This document shows positions 11,201 through 23,400 of a stretch of DNA of 64,000 nucleotides, in pieces. Every line of letters starts with the position of its first letter. The first letter of the stretch is position 1. This DNA comes from Mantamonas sphyraenae (lineage: Eukaryota; CRuMs; Mantamonadidae), in assembly GCA_026936335.1 (NCBI GenBank), contig JAPMXV010000003.1:62001-126000 (forward strand). The letters are read 5' to 3'. A program made the position numbers and the translations under genes. Below the pieces are notes generated by a model. It was given only the letters and a program-made list of their open reading frames with translations, was not told the origin of the DNA and did not search any database.

Positions 11201-14200
11201 GGAACACAGATGTCCCACGTGAGCGGCCTTCTGCCTGTGAACGGAGCCGGCAACAGCCTGGTGGACAGCGCGGCCAAGCCGTCGCAGCACCAAGTAGAAT
11301 TGCACGCACGTGGACAATTGGAGTGGACGCACGCCATGCAGTTTGACGTGTGGCGAGCGGGCATCGAGTTTGACATGCAGAGTGGGAGTGGGAAGCCCGT
11401 GCTTCTGGCAACGCTGGGCCAGGCATACCTGAGCGCGGACGACTTTAGGTCGTTCTGGTCACTGCAACGGGCAAACATGGATTCGGACAGCACATTCATT
11501 GGCAAGATGTTTGTGCTTCCGGTGCACGCAACGGACGAACAGGGACGGCGCATCAAGTGGGGTACCATCACAGTGCTGCTGAAGATCCTACGACCGCAAC
11601 TGCTGGATGTTGTGCTGCAGCGTGGAGCCGACAGCGAGATGGACCAAGGAGCCGAGGCAGAGCAAGCCTCGGAGGACGCCTACCGCCGCACGAGCCTCAG
11701 TGTGAACATCAGTCGTGCTGCGGGTCTTCAGAGTGCGGCTGTGGCATTGACCCCATCGTACCCGTTTCTACGCCTTGCGTCACGGTTTGGCGTCAATGCG
11801 TACGCCACCGTGTCGCTGTTGGGCGATGATGCGCTGGAGGCCGAGTACAGCACGGAGGTTGTGGCACGGTCGTTTTGCCCCGTGTTTGACTTTCAGAAGG
11901 ACGTCAACGTGTTGCTGACGCCCACGGTGCTGCGACATTTGGAGACTGGGTATGCCACGGTCAAGCTTTGGCACCGTATCCCGCGAGGTGGGTCGGATGG
12001 TTCGTCGACACCAGCGTCCACGGCGTCGTCGACGCAGTTTTCTGCAGTGGCTGTTGCGTCTCCGCGACCGGACGTGGTGCTGGGCGTGCTGCGCATTCCG
12101 CTGCGCGAAGTTCTGCTGCGAGAATCCGGGGTGCACGGTTGGTATGAGATGCGTTCTCCGCTGGGAGAGAGCGTGGCCTCGATTGAGCTGAGCGTGTGTT
12201 TCAGCAGCAGCGACAGCCGAGCACATGCTTTGGAGCTTGTGGAGCAGGCACATGGACCACAGAAGCCCATGTCTCAATCACCGTCGCTGGCTCTGGAAGC
12301 ACACGACGACAGGATGACTTTTACGGTGTTTGTGCAAGACATGACGCTTGCGTTGACGTCTTTGTTGCCTCTGGACGAGATGGCAGAGCAATTGCATGGG
12401 CGATGGGTGTACGTGGCATACCGAGTGCCCGGATGTCAACTTGTGCGCTCGGTGCCCGTGCGCATTCAGCAACGCTCCAGTGTGGTCCACCTGCGCCACC
12501 GTTGTTCGTTTGTTGTCGATGTAACGTCGTCGTTGGAGTGGTCGCTGCGGGAGGAACCGATGGAAATTGGGGTGTGGACGAGCAGCAGCTTTGAGCCAGG
12601 ATCGGGTGCCTCAGATTCGTTGCTGGGCTGTGCATACGTGCACCTGAGCGAACTGTTGGTAGACAAGACACACACTGAAGGTGACCATGAGAGGGACGAG
12701 GCGCCTGTGAGCAGCTGGGTGAATACGACGTGCGCGGTGTTTCATCCGGATGCACCTCAGCACCTGCAGGCGCGGCTGAGTGTTCAAGTGGCCAAGCAGC
12801 ACGGTGCAGTACATCCCAACAAGGCTCCCAGTGTGGCCAGCGTGCGAAGCAGGCAGACATCCGTGCATAGCGAGGCAAGCTCAAGGAGTCGCAGCACGGC
12901 GCCGGGACCGCAGCACGGAGAGGGCGAAGAGAGCAGCGATGAGTCTCAACACACAAGTCACACCGCATCGACGATTGCAGCGTCGGGGCTGATGGATTTC
13001 AGCTCAACCAGCGGCGTCGGGGCTGTTGAGCGAGAGGAAAAGCTGGTGCAAACATCGTTCACGTCGTCGGAAGACTCGCAGTCAACTGTGCGAGAGGACG
13101 ACAGGGCAGACATGGTGTTCCACGGAGCTCTGGACAGCGAGACTCAAAATGCGGTGCATGTGGACATGGTGGAAGCACGGCATCTGCCGCTGCAAGTGTC
13201 GAGCCACTCGCGCGAGATCCGCGAAAAGCCAAACACATTTGTAAGCGTGCGGTGGAACAGCAACGCACCGTTGCAGTCGGCCATTGTGCACGACAGCGTC
13301 AATCCTCATTGGGATATGAGCTCCGTGTTTCCGGTGCAAATGGATGCGTTCTTCTGGAGCTACGTGAAACAGGGCGCGCTTGTGTTCAAGGTGTTCCACG
13401 TGGCGGCTGAAGCGCTGATGGACAGCGTGGTGGCAGAGGAGACCGACGCGGGCGCGGGTGACTTTGTTGGCAGCGCACGTGTGCCATTGTTCCCACTACT
13501 GAACGGCCTGGACATCGACGGCTGGTACCAATTGCGCAATTTCAAGGACGAAGAGGTGGGACTGGTACGCGTGCGTGTGCACATGAACACGCGGCTTGAC
13601 TCGCATCGAGTGCGCCAGTTGCAACCGAGCAGTGACGAGTACAAGCACGATGTGGAGGGCTACAGCGACGCAAAGCTGACCACTCCTGGGTTGAGCTCGT
13701 CGACGGGCCGCAAGCGCCGGGTGCGGCACGAAACCGAGGGAGAGCAGGAGCACCATCAGCACCACCACCATCATCGTCATCACCATCACCACCATCCAAT
13801 CGGCTTTGGGGACACGCTCAAGTTCAGCACGCACCCCGAGTCGGAGAGCGAGAGCAAAATCGGCCTTGTGAATATGCTGATGATGAATCTGGATGCTCTT
13901 GAAAGACAAGTGGGCTTAAGCGAAGGCAACGAGGCTGCTGCGGCGGGTGCAGCGGAGCCGAGCAAAGGCGTGGACCGAAGTATCGACGTCGTGCCCAGCG
14001 ACCAAGCGGTGGAGAACATGATGAATGCGGCTATGCAAAACCTGGCTGATCAGATTCGTCAGGCCGTGCAGACGGTGGAGGAGGAGCAGGAGGAGCAGGA
14101 GGACGTGCCAGAGCAGGCGAAGCCCGGTGTCGCTCAGGAGGTGGAGGCTGTGGCACAGGCTGAGGATATCAGCACAGGTGCGGATGACAAGGTAGAGGCA

Positions 14201-14872
14201 GTTGAAGATCATGAGGAGGAGGAGGAGGAGGGAGAGGAGGAAGTGGTGGTGGTGGCGGAGGAGGAAGAAGAACAGGTGGATGGTCCCAATGAGATGGAGC
14301 CACAGAGCGGGCAGGTAGTGGACGACGCGCAAGCACAGAGCGAAAGGGAAGCCGAGACGCAGATGGACGAGGAGGAGAGCGACGTGGAAGAGACGGTGAC
14401 GGATGTAGAGGCGCGGATTGCGTCGGAAGCACAGGCTGAAGCTCGGCGGACGATTGAAGAGGTGGAAGGCAAGGAGGAAGCACAGAGGCGTGGTATGGAC
14501 TCTCTGTACTCGGGCAACAAAAAGAGGGTGCAGGCAGCAGTGTCCGAGTCGGATGAGGACGACGACGACGATCTGGTAGACTCTGGGTGGCGCAAATCGC
14601 CGCAGAGCGCACTGGACTATGCGCGAGGCCCTCGTCACGATAGAGGAATCTATCCTGTGAGCGACGATGAAGACGAGGATGAGAGTGGCGGGGCGTACGG
14701 TGGACGCGCAGCGACAGAGCGGGCAATGTCGTCGCTGGAACGAGCAAAGCGGTTCCAGATGAACTCCAAACTGACGAAATCCGAAGCGTACATGCGGGCT
14801 CTGAAGAACACAACATCGACGTATTCAAAAGAAGCGGAGCGCATCGAGAGGATTCTGAAAGGCAGTGGGTAG
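8250..14872 (+). CDS. C2CD3-like centriolar protein with multiple C2 domains
   Basis: Exon 1 is 8250-8716. The donor is probably GTAGGT. Exon 2 runs to 14872 and starts at 8920, or at 8938 if the alternative acceptor is used; both keep frame. About 2,139 residues result, against roughly 2,350 in human. The N-terminal block LPPLVHGDIEGMLSLSVDQI, then RAKWWGEPGHGVLF, matches the C2CD3-specific N-terminal C2 region. It continues across the intron to VRYLIRSSYEQMERYLQDM and LSPTHAIDNF. C2CD3 works at centriole distal ends in appendage assembly and ciliogenesis. Further C2-like segments follow, with an IQ-like stretch near residue 800, a poly-Ser run near 892, a His-rich run near 1766, and acidic Glu-rich and charged C-terminal parts. 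Confidence 0.85.
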
Positions 14873-14918
14873 GGGTGTTGGGGTCGGCGCGGCGGGCAAC
14901 AAAACTTCTCCTCGCAAA

Positions 14919-16481
14919 ATGCATCGACTGCAAACAATTGGGGCGCTGGGCACACGTGCATGCAAGCGTCCAGTAGGCGTTGTGCGGACAGGAATGATAG
15001 TGTCTCGCCATGGCGGGGTGCAGGTGCAACGGGCGTCGGTGACAACCGCGCGAAGGATCGTTCCTCGAGTTTGCCGAGGTCCCAGCAACGAGGTGACAGG
15101 TGCTGAATTGGGCATGAGGGCACGCATGGCACTGGTGGAGAGTCACACGAGCACACAAGGGTCGATGGCAGAGGGCTCGCCTCTGGTGGTGCGCAGTGCG
15201 GGGCGTCCAGAGGGTTCGGGAGTGATCTTCCGCGGGCAAGTTCGCTTTTCCAGCAGCAATGCAAGCAAGGGCAAGAGTGGCGAGGCCGTGAAAGAGGCGG
15301 AAGCCGGAACGTCGGGAGCGACAGCAGAGGGTGCAGTGGCAAAGAGTGGCGATGGGCACGTGGCGCCCGTGGTGAACTGGTCGCCGCTTTTGCAAGAGCT
15401 GCGAACGGCGCAAACGCGCTGGCAGTTGCACAAGTGGAGCTCCATGCCGACCTCTGCACGAGGACTTGCCGTAGGCATTGTGAAGAGTGTGGTGACGTTC
15501 AGTCCGACACGGGCTATGGCAGCTGTGCGGCCGACGCTGGTGCGTACGTACAACTGGCTGCGCTCGGTGGACTTTGTCAACGTGTGGGCGACTGTGAAGC
15601 GGGAGCTTCGCTTCTACTGGTCGGGTCTCAAGCTGTTGTACCGCGAGTCGCTGTTCACATGGGAGCTTCTGAGCAGGCACTTTTTCACGAGCGAAAAGAT
15701 GACACGCCGTGAACGCGCGCAGCTGTGGCGCACCATGCGGGATCTGATCAAACTGGGTCCGTTTGTGCTGTTGCTGCTTCTGCCTGGTTCGGGCATCTTG
15801 CTGCCCATGGTGGCACGATTCTTCCCCAACGTGCTTCCGTCAACGTTCCTCTCCCAGGTGGACACCAGCGACTCGATGACCATCAAGAAAGACGTGGCAC
15901 AGTACCTGAAGTTTGCCATTGGCGAGGTGATGGCCGACTCGCGAGTCAACCAGGACCTGTACGACCAAGCGGCAGCCAATGCCGACGTGGACCTGCTGCT
16001 TTCCAAACTGCAATCCGGACAGCTGGGCAACATCGAGGACGAAGAGCTGATCAACTTTTTGCAAGGCTTTACAGATGACTTTATCATTGACAAGTTGTCG
16101 CTGGCACAACTATTCTTCCTGGGACAATACCTCCGGGTAGACGTGACTGGGCGGGTGAACGGACTGCGCGTGCGCCTCAAGACCAAGATGCGCACCATCC
16201 GAAACGACGACAAGCTGTTGACATACAACAACAACGAGTTTCTGGAGCAGCTGAGCAGCGACGAGTTGACGCGGGCGGCAAAGATGCGACGCATCACAGG
16301 TTCGTCCGTGGAAGATCTGGGTGAGAAGCTGAGGACGTGGACTGCGCTTTCTAGCCTCAATGTGCCTCTGTCGGTAATGATCCTCAGCGGTGCGTTCCAC
16401 TCGTCGCCGTACAGCAAGCCCAAGTCGCAGCATGCCGGTCAGGTCGAGGCACGCAAGCGCATTCTGCGTGGCGATTCGTGA
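14919..16481 (+). CDS. LETM1-domain mitochondrial inner-membrane protein
   Basis: A single exon of 520 residues starts 46 bp after the C2CD3 stop. The ATG at 14919 opens an Arg-rich, acid-poor N-terminus that looks like a mitochondrial targeting sequence. The core reads FYWSGLKLLYRESLFTWELL, then the membrane segment GPFVLLLLLPGSGILLPM, followed by FFPNVLPSTF. This is the conserved LETM1 arrangement around its single transmembrane helix. The ribosome-binding-like domain follows (about residues 320-500), with LSLAQLFFLGQYLRVD and LPLSVMIL-like features. No EF-hand is evident at the C-terminus, so it resembles Mdm38/LETMD1 more than full LETM1. The family handles mitochondrial K+/H+ or Ca2+ exchange and inner-membrane ribosome contact. 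Confidence 0.9.
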   Translation: MHRLQTIGALGTRACKRPVGVVRTGMIVSRHGGVQVQRASVTTARRIVPRVCRGPSNEVTGAELGMRARMALVESHTSTQGSMAEGSPLVVRSAGRPEGSGVIFRGQVRFSSSNASKGKSGEAVKEAEAGTSGATAEGAVAKSGDGHVAPVVNWSPLLQELRTAQTRWQLHKWSSMPTSARGLAVGIVKSVVTFSPTRAMAAVRPTLVRTYNWLRSVDFVNVWATVKRELRFYWSGLKLLYRESLFTWELLSRHFFTSEKMTRRERAQLWRTMRDLIKLGPFVLLLLLPGSGILLPMVARFFPNVLPSTFLSQVDTSDSMTIKKDVAQYLKFAIGEVMADSRVNQDLYDQAAANADVDLLLSKLQSGQLGNIEDEELINFLQGFTDDFIIDKLSLAQLFFLGQYLRVDVTGRVNGLRVRLKTKMRTIRNDDKLLTYNNNEFLEQLSSDELTRAAKMRRITGSSVEDLGEKLRTWTALSSLNVPLSVMILSGAFHSSPYSKPKSQHAGQVEARKRILRGDS

Positions 16482-16557
16482 TGCGAATGTTGGTGAATTC
16501 AACGCAGCAATGGATGCAATGGTTCAGAGTCTGTATGTGCATTTGGCTGAGGGGGGC

Positions 16558-17477
16558 TCACTCGGTGATGCTGTGGATGGCAAAGTCGACAAACTCGTCG
16601 GCGACGTTGCTGGTGTCCTTGGGTGGATTGAGCTGGGTGACCTTGAGGTACTGGCGCTTGATGCGACGCATCTCGCTGACAGTGACCTTGCGTGTGTAGG
16701 GCCAGCGTGTGTCTGCCCCAGGGACGGTGAGCTCGTCGCCCGGGAGAGCTTGGCCTTGCTGCTGGACCAGAGAGGTGATGATGTCCTGAACAATCTTGTC
16801 GATTTCGTGGAGAAAGTTGCTGTCTGTGAGTGTGGTGAGTGCTGTGGCCATGACGGGCGCAGGGGCCTCTCCCTGGAGGATGCTTGTTTCGAGTTCGTCC
16901 AGCGGCACCTCTGCGTCCTCGTACACAACCCACAGGGGCCTGTCCCACTTGCGCTTGTCATTGGGCACCTCCATGCGACCCCAAAGATCCTCAAGGCTGC
17001 AGTGATGCGTTGTGATGGGTGCGGTGTGGTGTGAGCAAGTGGAGTGGCACGAACATGGGCGGACTGGGCCTGACTTTGCACGTACATCTCGTCGCTGTAG
17101 CTGTCCTGGCCTTCGTCGCGCTGCTGATTGTACTTTACAGCCGCTTCATAGTCGCACTCTGTGTACACGACGGCAGTGGGTGTGGGTAGGGCGCGTGCGA
17201 TGCAAAAGAGTTCGTAGCGGAAGCCCTTGATGTAGTTGAGGGAGTCGCAGATGACGACGGTGTCCTTGGTCAGCTCGCGTTCCACCGCATCACGCAGGGT
17301 GCCACGCATCATCTTTTCCTGCTTGTAGCTTGCGTACTCGTCGTTGCGAACGAGTTCCAGGCTCTCTTCGTTGATGAGCACCACGGGAACTCCCTTTTCC
17401 TCGAAATGGGCAGCAATCTGCGAGGCTCGCTTCGTCTTGCCAGTGGCTGGGCGGCCACACATCATGATGAGCGGCAT
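16558..17477 (-). CDS. KTI12-like P-loop protein (Elongator cofactor)
   Basis: Exons 17477-17086 and 16996-16558 (intron 89 bp, donor GTACGT) encode 276 residues. The start MPLIMMCGRPATGKT carries the P-loop directly at the N-terminus, as in Kti12 and the related kinase PSTK. Next come INEESL and the Walker B-like CDSLNYIKGFRYELF. After the intron come RWD-type segments (KWDRPLW), and the C-terminus has the KRQYLK motif near 16610. Kti12 helps Elongator make wobble-uridine modifications in tRNA. The exon join gives DEILEDLWGRMEVP, matching the family where either single exon would not. It sits 80 bp from the divergent phospholipase gene. Confidence 0.87.
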
Positions 17478-17557
17478 GGCAGGGGAAGGGAGGGGTGTGG
17501 GCGCTTGGGATGTGCGCGCGGGCGCTGGCAACCAGCAGCTCACACTCTCTTCCAAAG

Positions 17558-18798
17558 ATGCGCGTTTGGGTGCTTCTTGCCCTTGTGGCCATGTGTGTTG
17601 CCCTTCAGCGTGTGGGAGACATCTCACAGTGTCCCCAGCTGAGTGCACACGACTACCCTGAAAATGTGACGGCTGTGCGGCCGGACGACGTGAGTGAAGA
17701 GTGAGGCGGCCCTGACCTGTGCTGCAAGAGCCCATCAGCCCCGTTCTGACCGCAACCCGCCCCCCTCCCCCACCACCACCACCTGCAGATTCGTGTGATG
17801 ATGGCCCTGGGCGATTCCATCAGCGCTGGGTTTGCTATGCACGCTGACCCTGCGATTACGGGCTTCCGCGAGTTCCGCGGCGACGTTTTCAGCATTGGAG
17901 GCGACGCAGGCCAACCAACCATCTTCAACTACATGAAGCATTTCTCTCCCAACGTGGTGGGAGCGAGCGAGGGTGTTTCCTCGTTCCTGGACGTCGTTTG
18001 GTTCAAAAATTTCAGTATCATTGTAGGTTCCAAACCCCCCCCCTTTCTTTCGCTCATGGGCCACTGACACACTACCAAACGACGCAGCCACATGAGCCCA
18101 AGATTGACCATTTGAATGGGGCGCAGAGCAATGGACGTGTGGAGCATCTGTTCGAGCAAGCCCAGTACGTCCACAAGACGATGCAGGAGCAGTACCCTCA
18201 AGTGACGGACGACGACTGGAAGATGATGACGGTGCTCATCACTGCCAATGACTTGTGTGTGATTTGCCAAAACGCACCGCACTCCCAACCCGAGTTCATT
18301 CGAGAGTCGCTCAACGTCACTTTGAACTACATCCGCTCTGCATTCAAGCGCATCATCATCAACATTCTTCCCATGGTGGACATTACCCAGGTGGCTACTC
18401 TGAGCCACAAGGGTGACTTTTGCTACTACACTCATGAACTTCTGGGCGAGTGCCCTTGTGTTTGGGAGTCTGACGCCACACGTGCAGACATTGTCAAGAC
18501 AAACGCCATCTACACGCAAATCTTCCAGGATGCCGCCGACGAGTGGAACAACGTGTACAACGACTTTGCCATTGTGCTGCAGCCGTTTGCGTCGCAGACC
18601 AAGTTTGATCGTTCGCTGATCTCCAACCTGGACTGTTTCCATCCAAACAGCGTGGCGGACAAGATGATGAGTGTGGGCTTGTGGAACAACCTGCTGCAGA
18701 AGGGCAGCCAGAAGCAAACGTCGACGTCTCCGGAGGACACGCTGATGTGTCCCGAGAACGACTCGTTCATTTGGGTTCCTGCTGCGGGCGAGGCTTGA
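17558..18798 (+). CDS. Secreted phospholipase B-like GDSL lipase
   Basis: Exons 17558-17689, 17789-18022 and 18088-18798 encode 358 residues. Exon 1 is a signal peptide with hydrophobic core VWVLLALVAMCVAL. The catalytic Ser lies in ALGDSISAG (block I), followed by FRGDVFSIGGD, as in animal phospholipase B1. Block II is NGAQSNGR. Block III reads ITANDLC, where the usual GxND glycine is Thr. The Asp/His pair lies in DCFHPN. The 65-bp intron 2 is the shortest placed in this window. The enzyme would hydrolyse phospholipid acyl chains in the secretory route or outside the cell. The C-terminal segment CPENDSFIW resembles the end of one PLB1 repeat. Confidence 0.9.
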
Positions 18799-18829
18799 GC
18801 AACGTGTGCACAAATGGACGGCGATGCCA

Positions 18830-19233
18830 TCACTTTTTGACGTTTCCTTGTGCGTCGATGTCGTCAAACTTGTCCTGCTTCAGCATAAACATCGGATATC
18901 TGCAGGGAGTGGACGGAACAATCGACGAACGGACACGGGTGAGCCCAGAGCATGATGGGGCGATGCACATGCACACACAAGCCGGTTCGGCACACCAAAA
19001 CAGCAATGCTATTCTTGGGCATGCATCTGTGGCGCCAGCACTCACGTGTAAAAGGCCAGAACGGCGCCTCCGAGCGCCAGGCCGACGGCGGCGTTGCGTC
19101 CCTTGTACGCCGCCGGATTCCTTGGGCGGATGCCGCCGGATTTGAATTCACCGTGCATGGTCTTGCTCAAGTCCACATTCTGCTGACGCACCTTGTCGAC
19201 CAAAGTCTTTGGTGGGGGCGTGTGCTTGGACAT
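18830..19233 (-). CDS. COA3-like cytochrome c oxidase assembly factor
   Basis: Exons 19233-19046 and 18899-18830 (intron 146 bp, donor GTGAGT, phase 2) make an 85-residue protein. The pattern is a short hydrophilic N-terminus, RNAAVGLALGGAVLAFYTYP as the single membrane helix, then KQDKFDDID. This matches the COA3/CCDC56 layout, in which RN precedes one inner-membrane helix and an acidic tail follows. COA3 stabilises newly made COX1. An upstream in-frame ATG at 19272 would leave only 14 bp to the NDUFV2 start, so 19233 is preferred. It is too short and spliced to be found by simple ORF length; the assignment rests on one motif. Confidence 0.62.
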
Positions 19234-19286
19234 TGGTGGTGGGGGTGTCGTTGCGGCGGCCAGCGCACCCATTCGATCACTCACCG
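19234..19286. promoter_or_regulatory. 53-bp divergent interval between COA3-like gene and NDUFV2
   Basis: Two respiratory-chain genes face away from each other across only 53 bp, so the regulatory sequence is shared or lies inside the transcribed regions. No recognised motif is visible. Confidence 0.4.
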
Positions 19287-20391
19287 ATGTCTCGCCGAGG
19301 ACTGTTTGCTGGACTGAGCAGCGTGAGCAAGGCGGGCGTTCTGTCCCGTGGCTCGGCCATGAGCGAGGTAAGAGGCATGGATGCAGTCAAGGCGTGGCAT
19401 TAGGAGGAGGGTGAGCAATGCATGGCTGACACACTCGACGCACCCTGTTTCGCCCGCGCCATCGTGTTCTGTGGGACACTACACATACGATCGCCTGGTC
19501 CACCTTGTCTTTGGTCGCCGCGCTTCCCTTGCGTGCACAGAGGAGCGTGCACACCAGTGCCAGCACACGGGCTGGGCTGGCACAGCTCAACGTGGTGAGT
19601 TTTTGCGAGCGCGCGTCGGAAGCGAGAGGGCCGCCGTCGGAAACGCACTGTGCGGCGAGTGCGGCGTCCACACGCACCGACGATGCTCACCCGGCCCCAC
19701 CACATGCACACAGCATCGCGACACAGAGGAGAACAACGACGATACGCCGTTTGAATGGACGCCCGCGTCGCTGGAGGAGTTGGAAAAGCTGTTGGCAAAG
19801 TACCCGTCCAACTGCAAGCAGGCCGCCGCGCTGCCTGCCCTGGACATTGCCCAGCGCGTCAACGGCGGCTGGCTCTCCCTCAACGCCATGAAGGCTGTGG
19901 CCGACCTGCTCGAGATGCCCCGCATCCGCTTGTATGAAACTGCGTCGTTCTACAGTATGTTCAACCGCCGCCGCATCGGCAAGAACTTTGTGCAGGTGTG
20001 CACCACCACGCCCTGCCAGATTCGCGGTGCCTACGACATCCTCGAGGCTGCCGAGGAGAAGCTGGGCATCAAGGCTGGCCAGACCACCCCCGACTGGGAG
20101 TTTACCCTCATCGAGGTCGAGTGTCTCGGCGCCTGCGTCAACGCACCCATGGTCCAGATTGGGGACGACTACTACGAAGACCTCACCAAAGAGACCATGA
20201 CTGCCGTCCTCGACGACTTTGCCAAGGGCAAGAAGCCCACCCCGGGTCCCCAAAACGGTCGCAACATGAGCGAAGCTATCACCGGCAAGACCACGCTCCT
20301 CGGCAAAATCAACGGGCCCATGTGCCGCGAGGGCATCTTTGACCATCAAAAGGCCCCCGACTTTGTCCCTGAGCATCTGCAGGACAAGTGA
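19287..20391 (+). CDS. NDUFV2: NADH dehydrogenase 24 kDa subunit (NDUFV2/NuoE)
   Basis: Three exons (19287-19367, 19541-19594, 19714-20391) give 270 residues. The first two exons supply a mitochondrial presequence rich in Ser and Arg. The mature start HRDTEENNDDTPFEWTP matches the animal protein. The [2Fe-2S] cluster ligands are seen in VCTTTPC and VECLGACVNAP, and the C-terminal GKKPTPGPQNGR is conserved. The subunit belongs to the NADH-oxidising arm of complex I and holds cluster N1a. The 54-bp middle exon was placed from splice sites and the exact join LNVHRDTEEN. The gene ends 29 bp from the convergent UBE2O stop. Confidence 0.97.
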
Positions 20392-20420
20392 ACATGCATT
20401 TCCAGTCACCCCGTTCCTTC

Positions 20421-23400
20421 TCACTGCCCTCCTGTCTCCACACGCCCTGTAGCGCGTTCCAGCTGCCGCAGTGACTTTGTCAGACGCAAGAAGAATCCCT
20501 TGCTGGGCTTGCGTGTGAAAAAGGCAAAGTCCTTGTGCCACACGGGGCGTGGGGCTTCTCCGTCGGCCGCGGACGATGACGATGACGACGATGAAGACGA
20601 CGATGACTCACCACCAGCGTCTTGATCGCCCTCATAGTTGGCGAGCTGCAGCAGCGTGCGGCAGCGTGTGAGGAGGGCGTCCAAACGCGTGGCCAGATGG
20701 TGAGCAAACACATCTTCAAAGTCGGCCGGCGGCTTGACGCTGTAGCGAGCCAGGACCATGAGATTGAGGAGGAACACCTCTTCGTTGTAGTTGTGTTCTG
20801 CGCGGTCGCCGACGTCGCTGCCGCGCTCGTGCTCATTCATGGGCTCGTTCCAGTACGGAAACTCGGTAAGCACCAGCGAAAGCAGGGACACGACGACCTG
20901 CAGCAGGGTGGACACACCTTCCGTCCACTCCTGCCTCACATCTTGTCCAGGCCACGTGTTCAGAAGCGACAGGCACACCTTGCCTTCTGTGTACAAGTTG
21001 GGGTTCAGTTTTTCACCCATGCTGTTGAAGTGCACCAGCGGCGGGTCTGCAGGGTAGGTCCCGGGCAGTTGGACGTCAAATGTAAACACGCCGTCTGCAT
21101 ACGGTGTCCCCTGCGGGCCCACCAGCAGGATCTTGAGCAGGTCCGACCGCTCGTCCGTCACACGCACATATGCCCCTTCCGGCAGGCTCTGCAGGCTGCC
21201 GTAGTCTGTCATTACTGCCTGTGTAAACTTGTCGATGCTCGTTGAAGGCACAAACGTCTGGTCCGCCGCGTGATGCTTGCTAAACTGCTCCACCTCGTCA
21301 AACCGATCCGGTTCCATCAGAACCTCCTCTTCCTGCTTCTCCTCCTCGCCCTTCTCAACCACCACTGCCTCTTCCTTTGTTTCCTCTGCTTCGCTGCTCT
21401 CCACAGTCTCGGTGCTGGAGACACCGGCTCCCTCTGTCTCGCTGCTGCTGCTGCTGCTGCTGCTACCGGACGCGGCCGCTGTGCGTCGTGCGTCCTCCTC
21501 TGCAATTGCCCGTCCTCCTTCCATCAACGCTTTCACGTCGACTGTGTTGCTGCTATCTACTGTGGCCTCTGCGTTGCTGGACACCTGCGCCGAATTGCTT
21601 TCCAGCTTGCTGTCGACGTGATCGTCCGAATCATCGTCATCATCGTCCTCATCGTCATCGTCGTACTCGTCTTCGTCGCTGCTGTCCGCAGTCTCTTTCC
21701 AATGAGGGGAAGTGGACGCGACCTCGAACGCCTGCATCTGGTGTTCCTCAACATAGTCTTCTTCGGTGATGAACAGGCGGAAGAAAGGAACGAGCTCTTC
21801 GGTGCCGTCCACCCACAGCACTTTGACCAGTCCATTGGGAAACAACTCGATGGGTTCGCCCACGTCGCGGCCCATGCTCTCCGCAGGCAACTCCTCGAGC
21901 GGATCAAACAACGCTGGCGGGTGCTTGTAGAGACCCATCTGCAAGGTTCGCTCCGGGTTGGCCAGCGCACTCAACTTCTTGCGCAGCCTTCGCTTCTGGT
22001 ATGTCGCTTGTGCTGCTTCGTGGTCGTCCTTGTGCGCCCGAAGCAGGTATCGAAACAGCGGCGAGTTGTCAACGACCTCGGGATTACGCGCCTCCATCTG
22101 TTCCTGCATATTGTCTGCGCGCAGCTCATGCACCATTTGCATGACCACATGTTGCTCCACGTGTGCCTCGACGGCCCTGCCCATGGCCTCCCAGTCATTG
22201 ACCGTCGTGCAGGAGTCGTTGTCCGCCAGCCGCACCACGCAGTCCTGCTGGTTGCAAGAGTACAGCTCGCACGGCGACAGGTCGTACATGGATACCTCCT
22301 CCACGCAATCACTCACGTTGGCCAGGCTTTGCATCGCACGCTGGTAGTCGTACGTTTCCAACGCCTCTGCTTCTTTGGCAGCAAGCTCGTCCAGGAACGC
22401 ACAACTGGACACCCAAAACACAGATGCTACGCGGTCTGTCTCATCGCAAGACACAACCACGCCAATGCGTGCGTCGCTCGTGGGGAAGCCCTGCTCGTCG
22501 GCTGACGAGGTGTCGCGCTCAAACACAACGGTGCCTGGAAGCATAGGATTCTCCAGGTTGGGCATCAGGTCCAGGTGGCTCATGTTCTTGCTCACCTCGC
22601 CATCTTGCCACAGCACATCGCACTTGTTTTGCAGCATCATCACTTCCACCATGCCGCCCGCCTGGTACTCATCCAAGTTGAACTCTCGGGCTTTGGCACG
22701 CGCTTCTGTCCACGCCTCCCACTGCTTCTTGCGGTTTTCCAGCATCTGTGCCTCGGCAGGATTGCTGGAGACAGAGGCTGATGTAGATGAGGACGAGGAC
22801 GACGAAGCGCCTTGCAGGTTCTCCGACGCCCATGCCTCCAAGGCAGCGTCGTCAAAGATTGCATGGTCGCCCGGCGAGATGTATGTGTCACCAAAGGCAT
22901 TGAGATGGTAGATGTCGGACACGGGCACGATGGAGGGCGGGGTGCCGTCGTCGAGGTTGAAGACATCGACCTTGTCGGCGGTGTTGATGTTGCTGTCAAC
23001 CACAGAAAAGTCACCACGAGGAGGAACCACCCAGATGACTTGCACATAGTGGGGGGTGCTTTTGGCCACCATCAGGTGTTCCAAGCGTGCGGACACCCGC
23101 TCGCGGATGGGTTTGTGGCCAGGGAGGCTGGGCAGGCAGGCCAGCGCCTCGGGATCGACCACAAGGGACTTCATGATGGGCAGTGTGGGGTAATCTTCCT
23201 CGTCGACCATGTGCAGGTTGTACATCGGATCAATGTCGAGGGCGTTGCCGTCGGGCTGCACAAGCGACATGTCTGGGAACAGAGAGAGCACCTTGTGACG
23301 CTGGGCCAGGTCCGGATGTTCGTAAGGGTCGGGAACCAGCTCCAACCGGTAGCGGGTCAGGGTCACCTTGCCGATCCAGCCGGTTTTCTGAAGAATGTGG

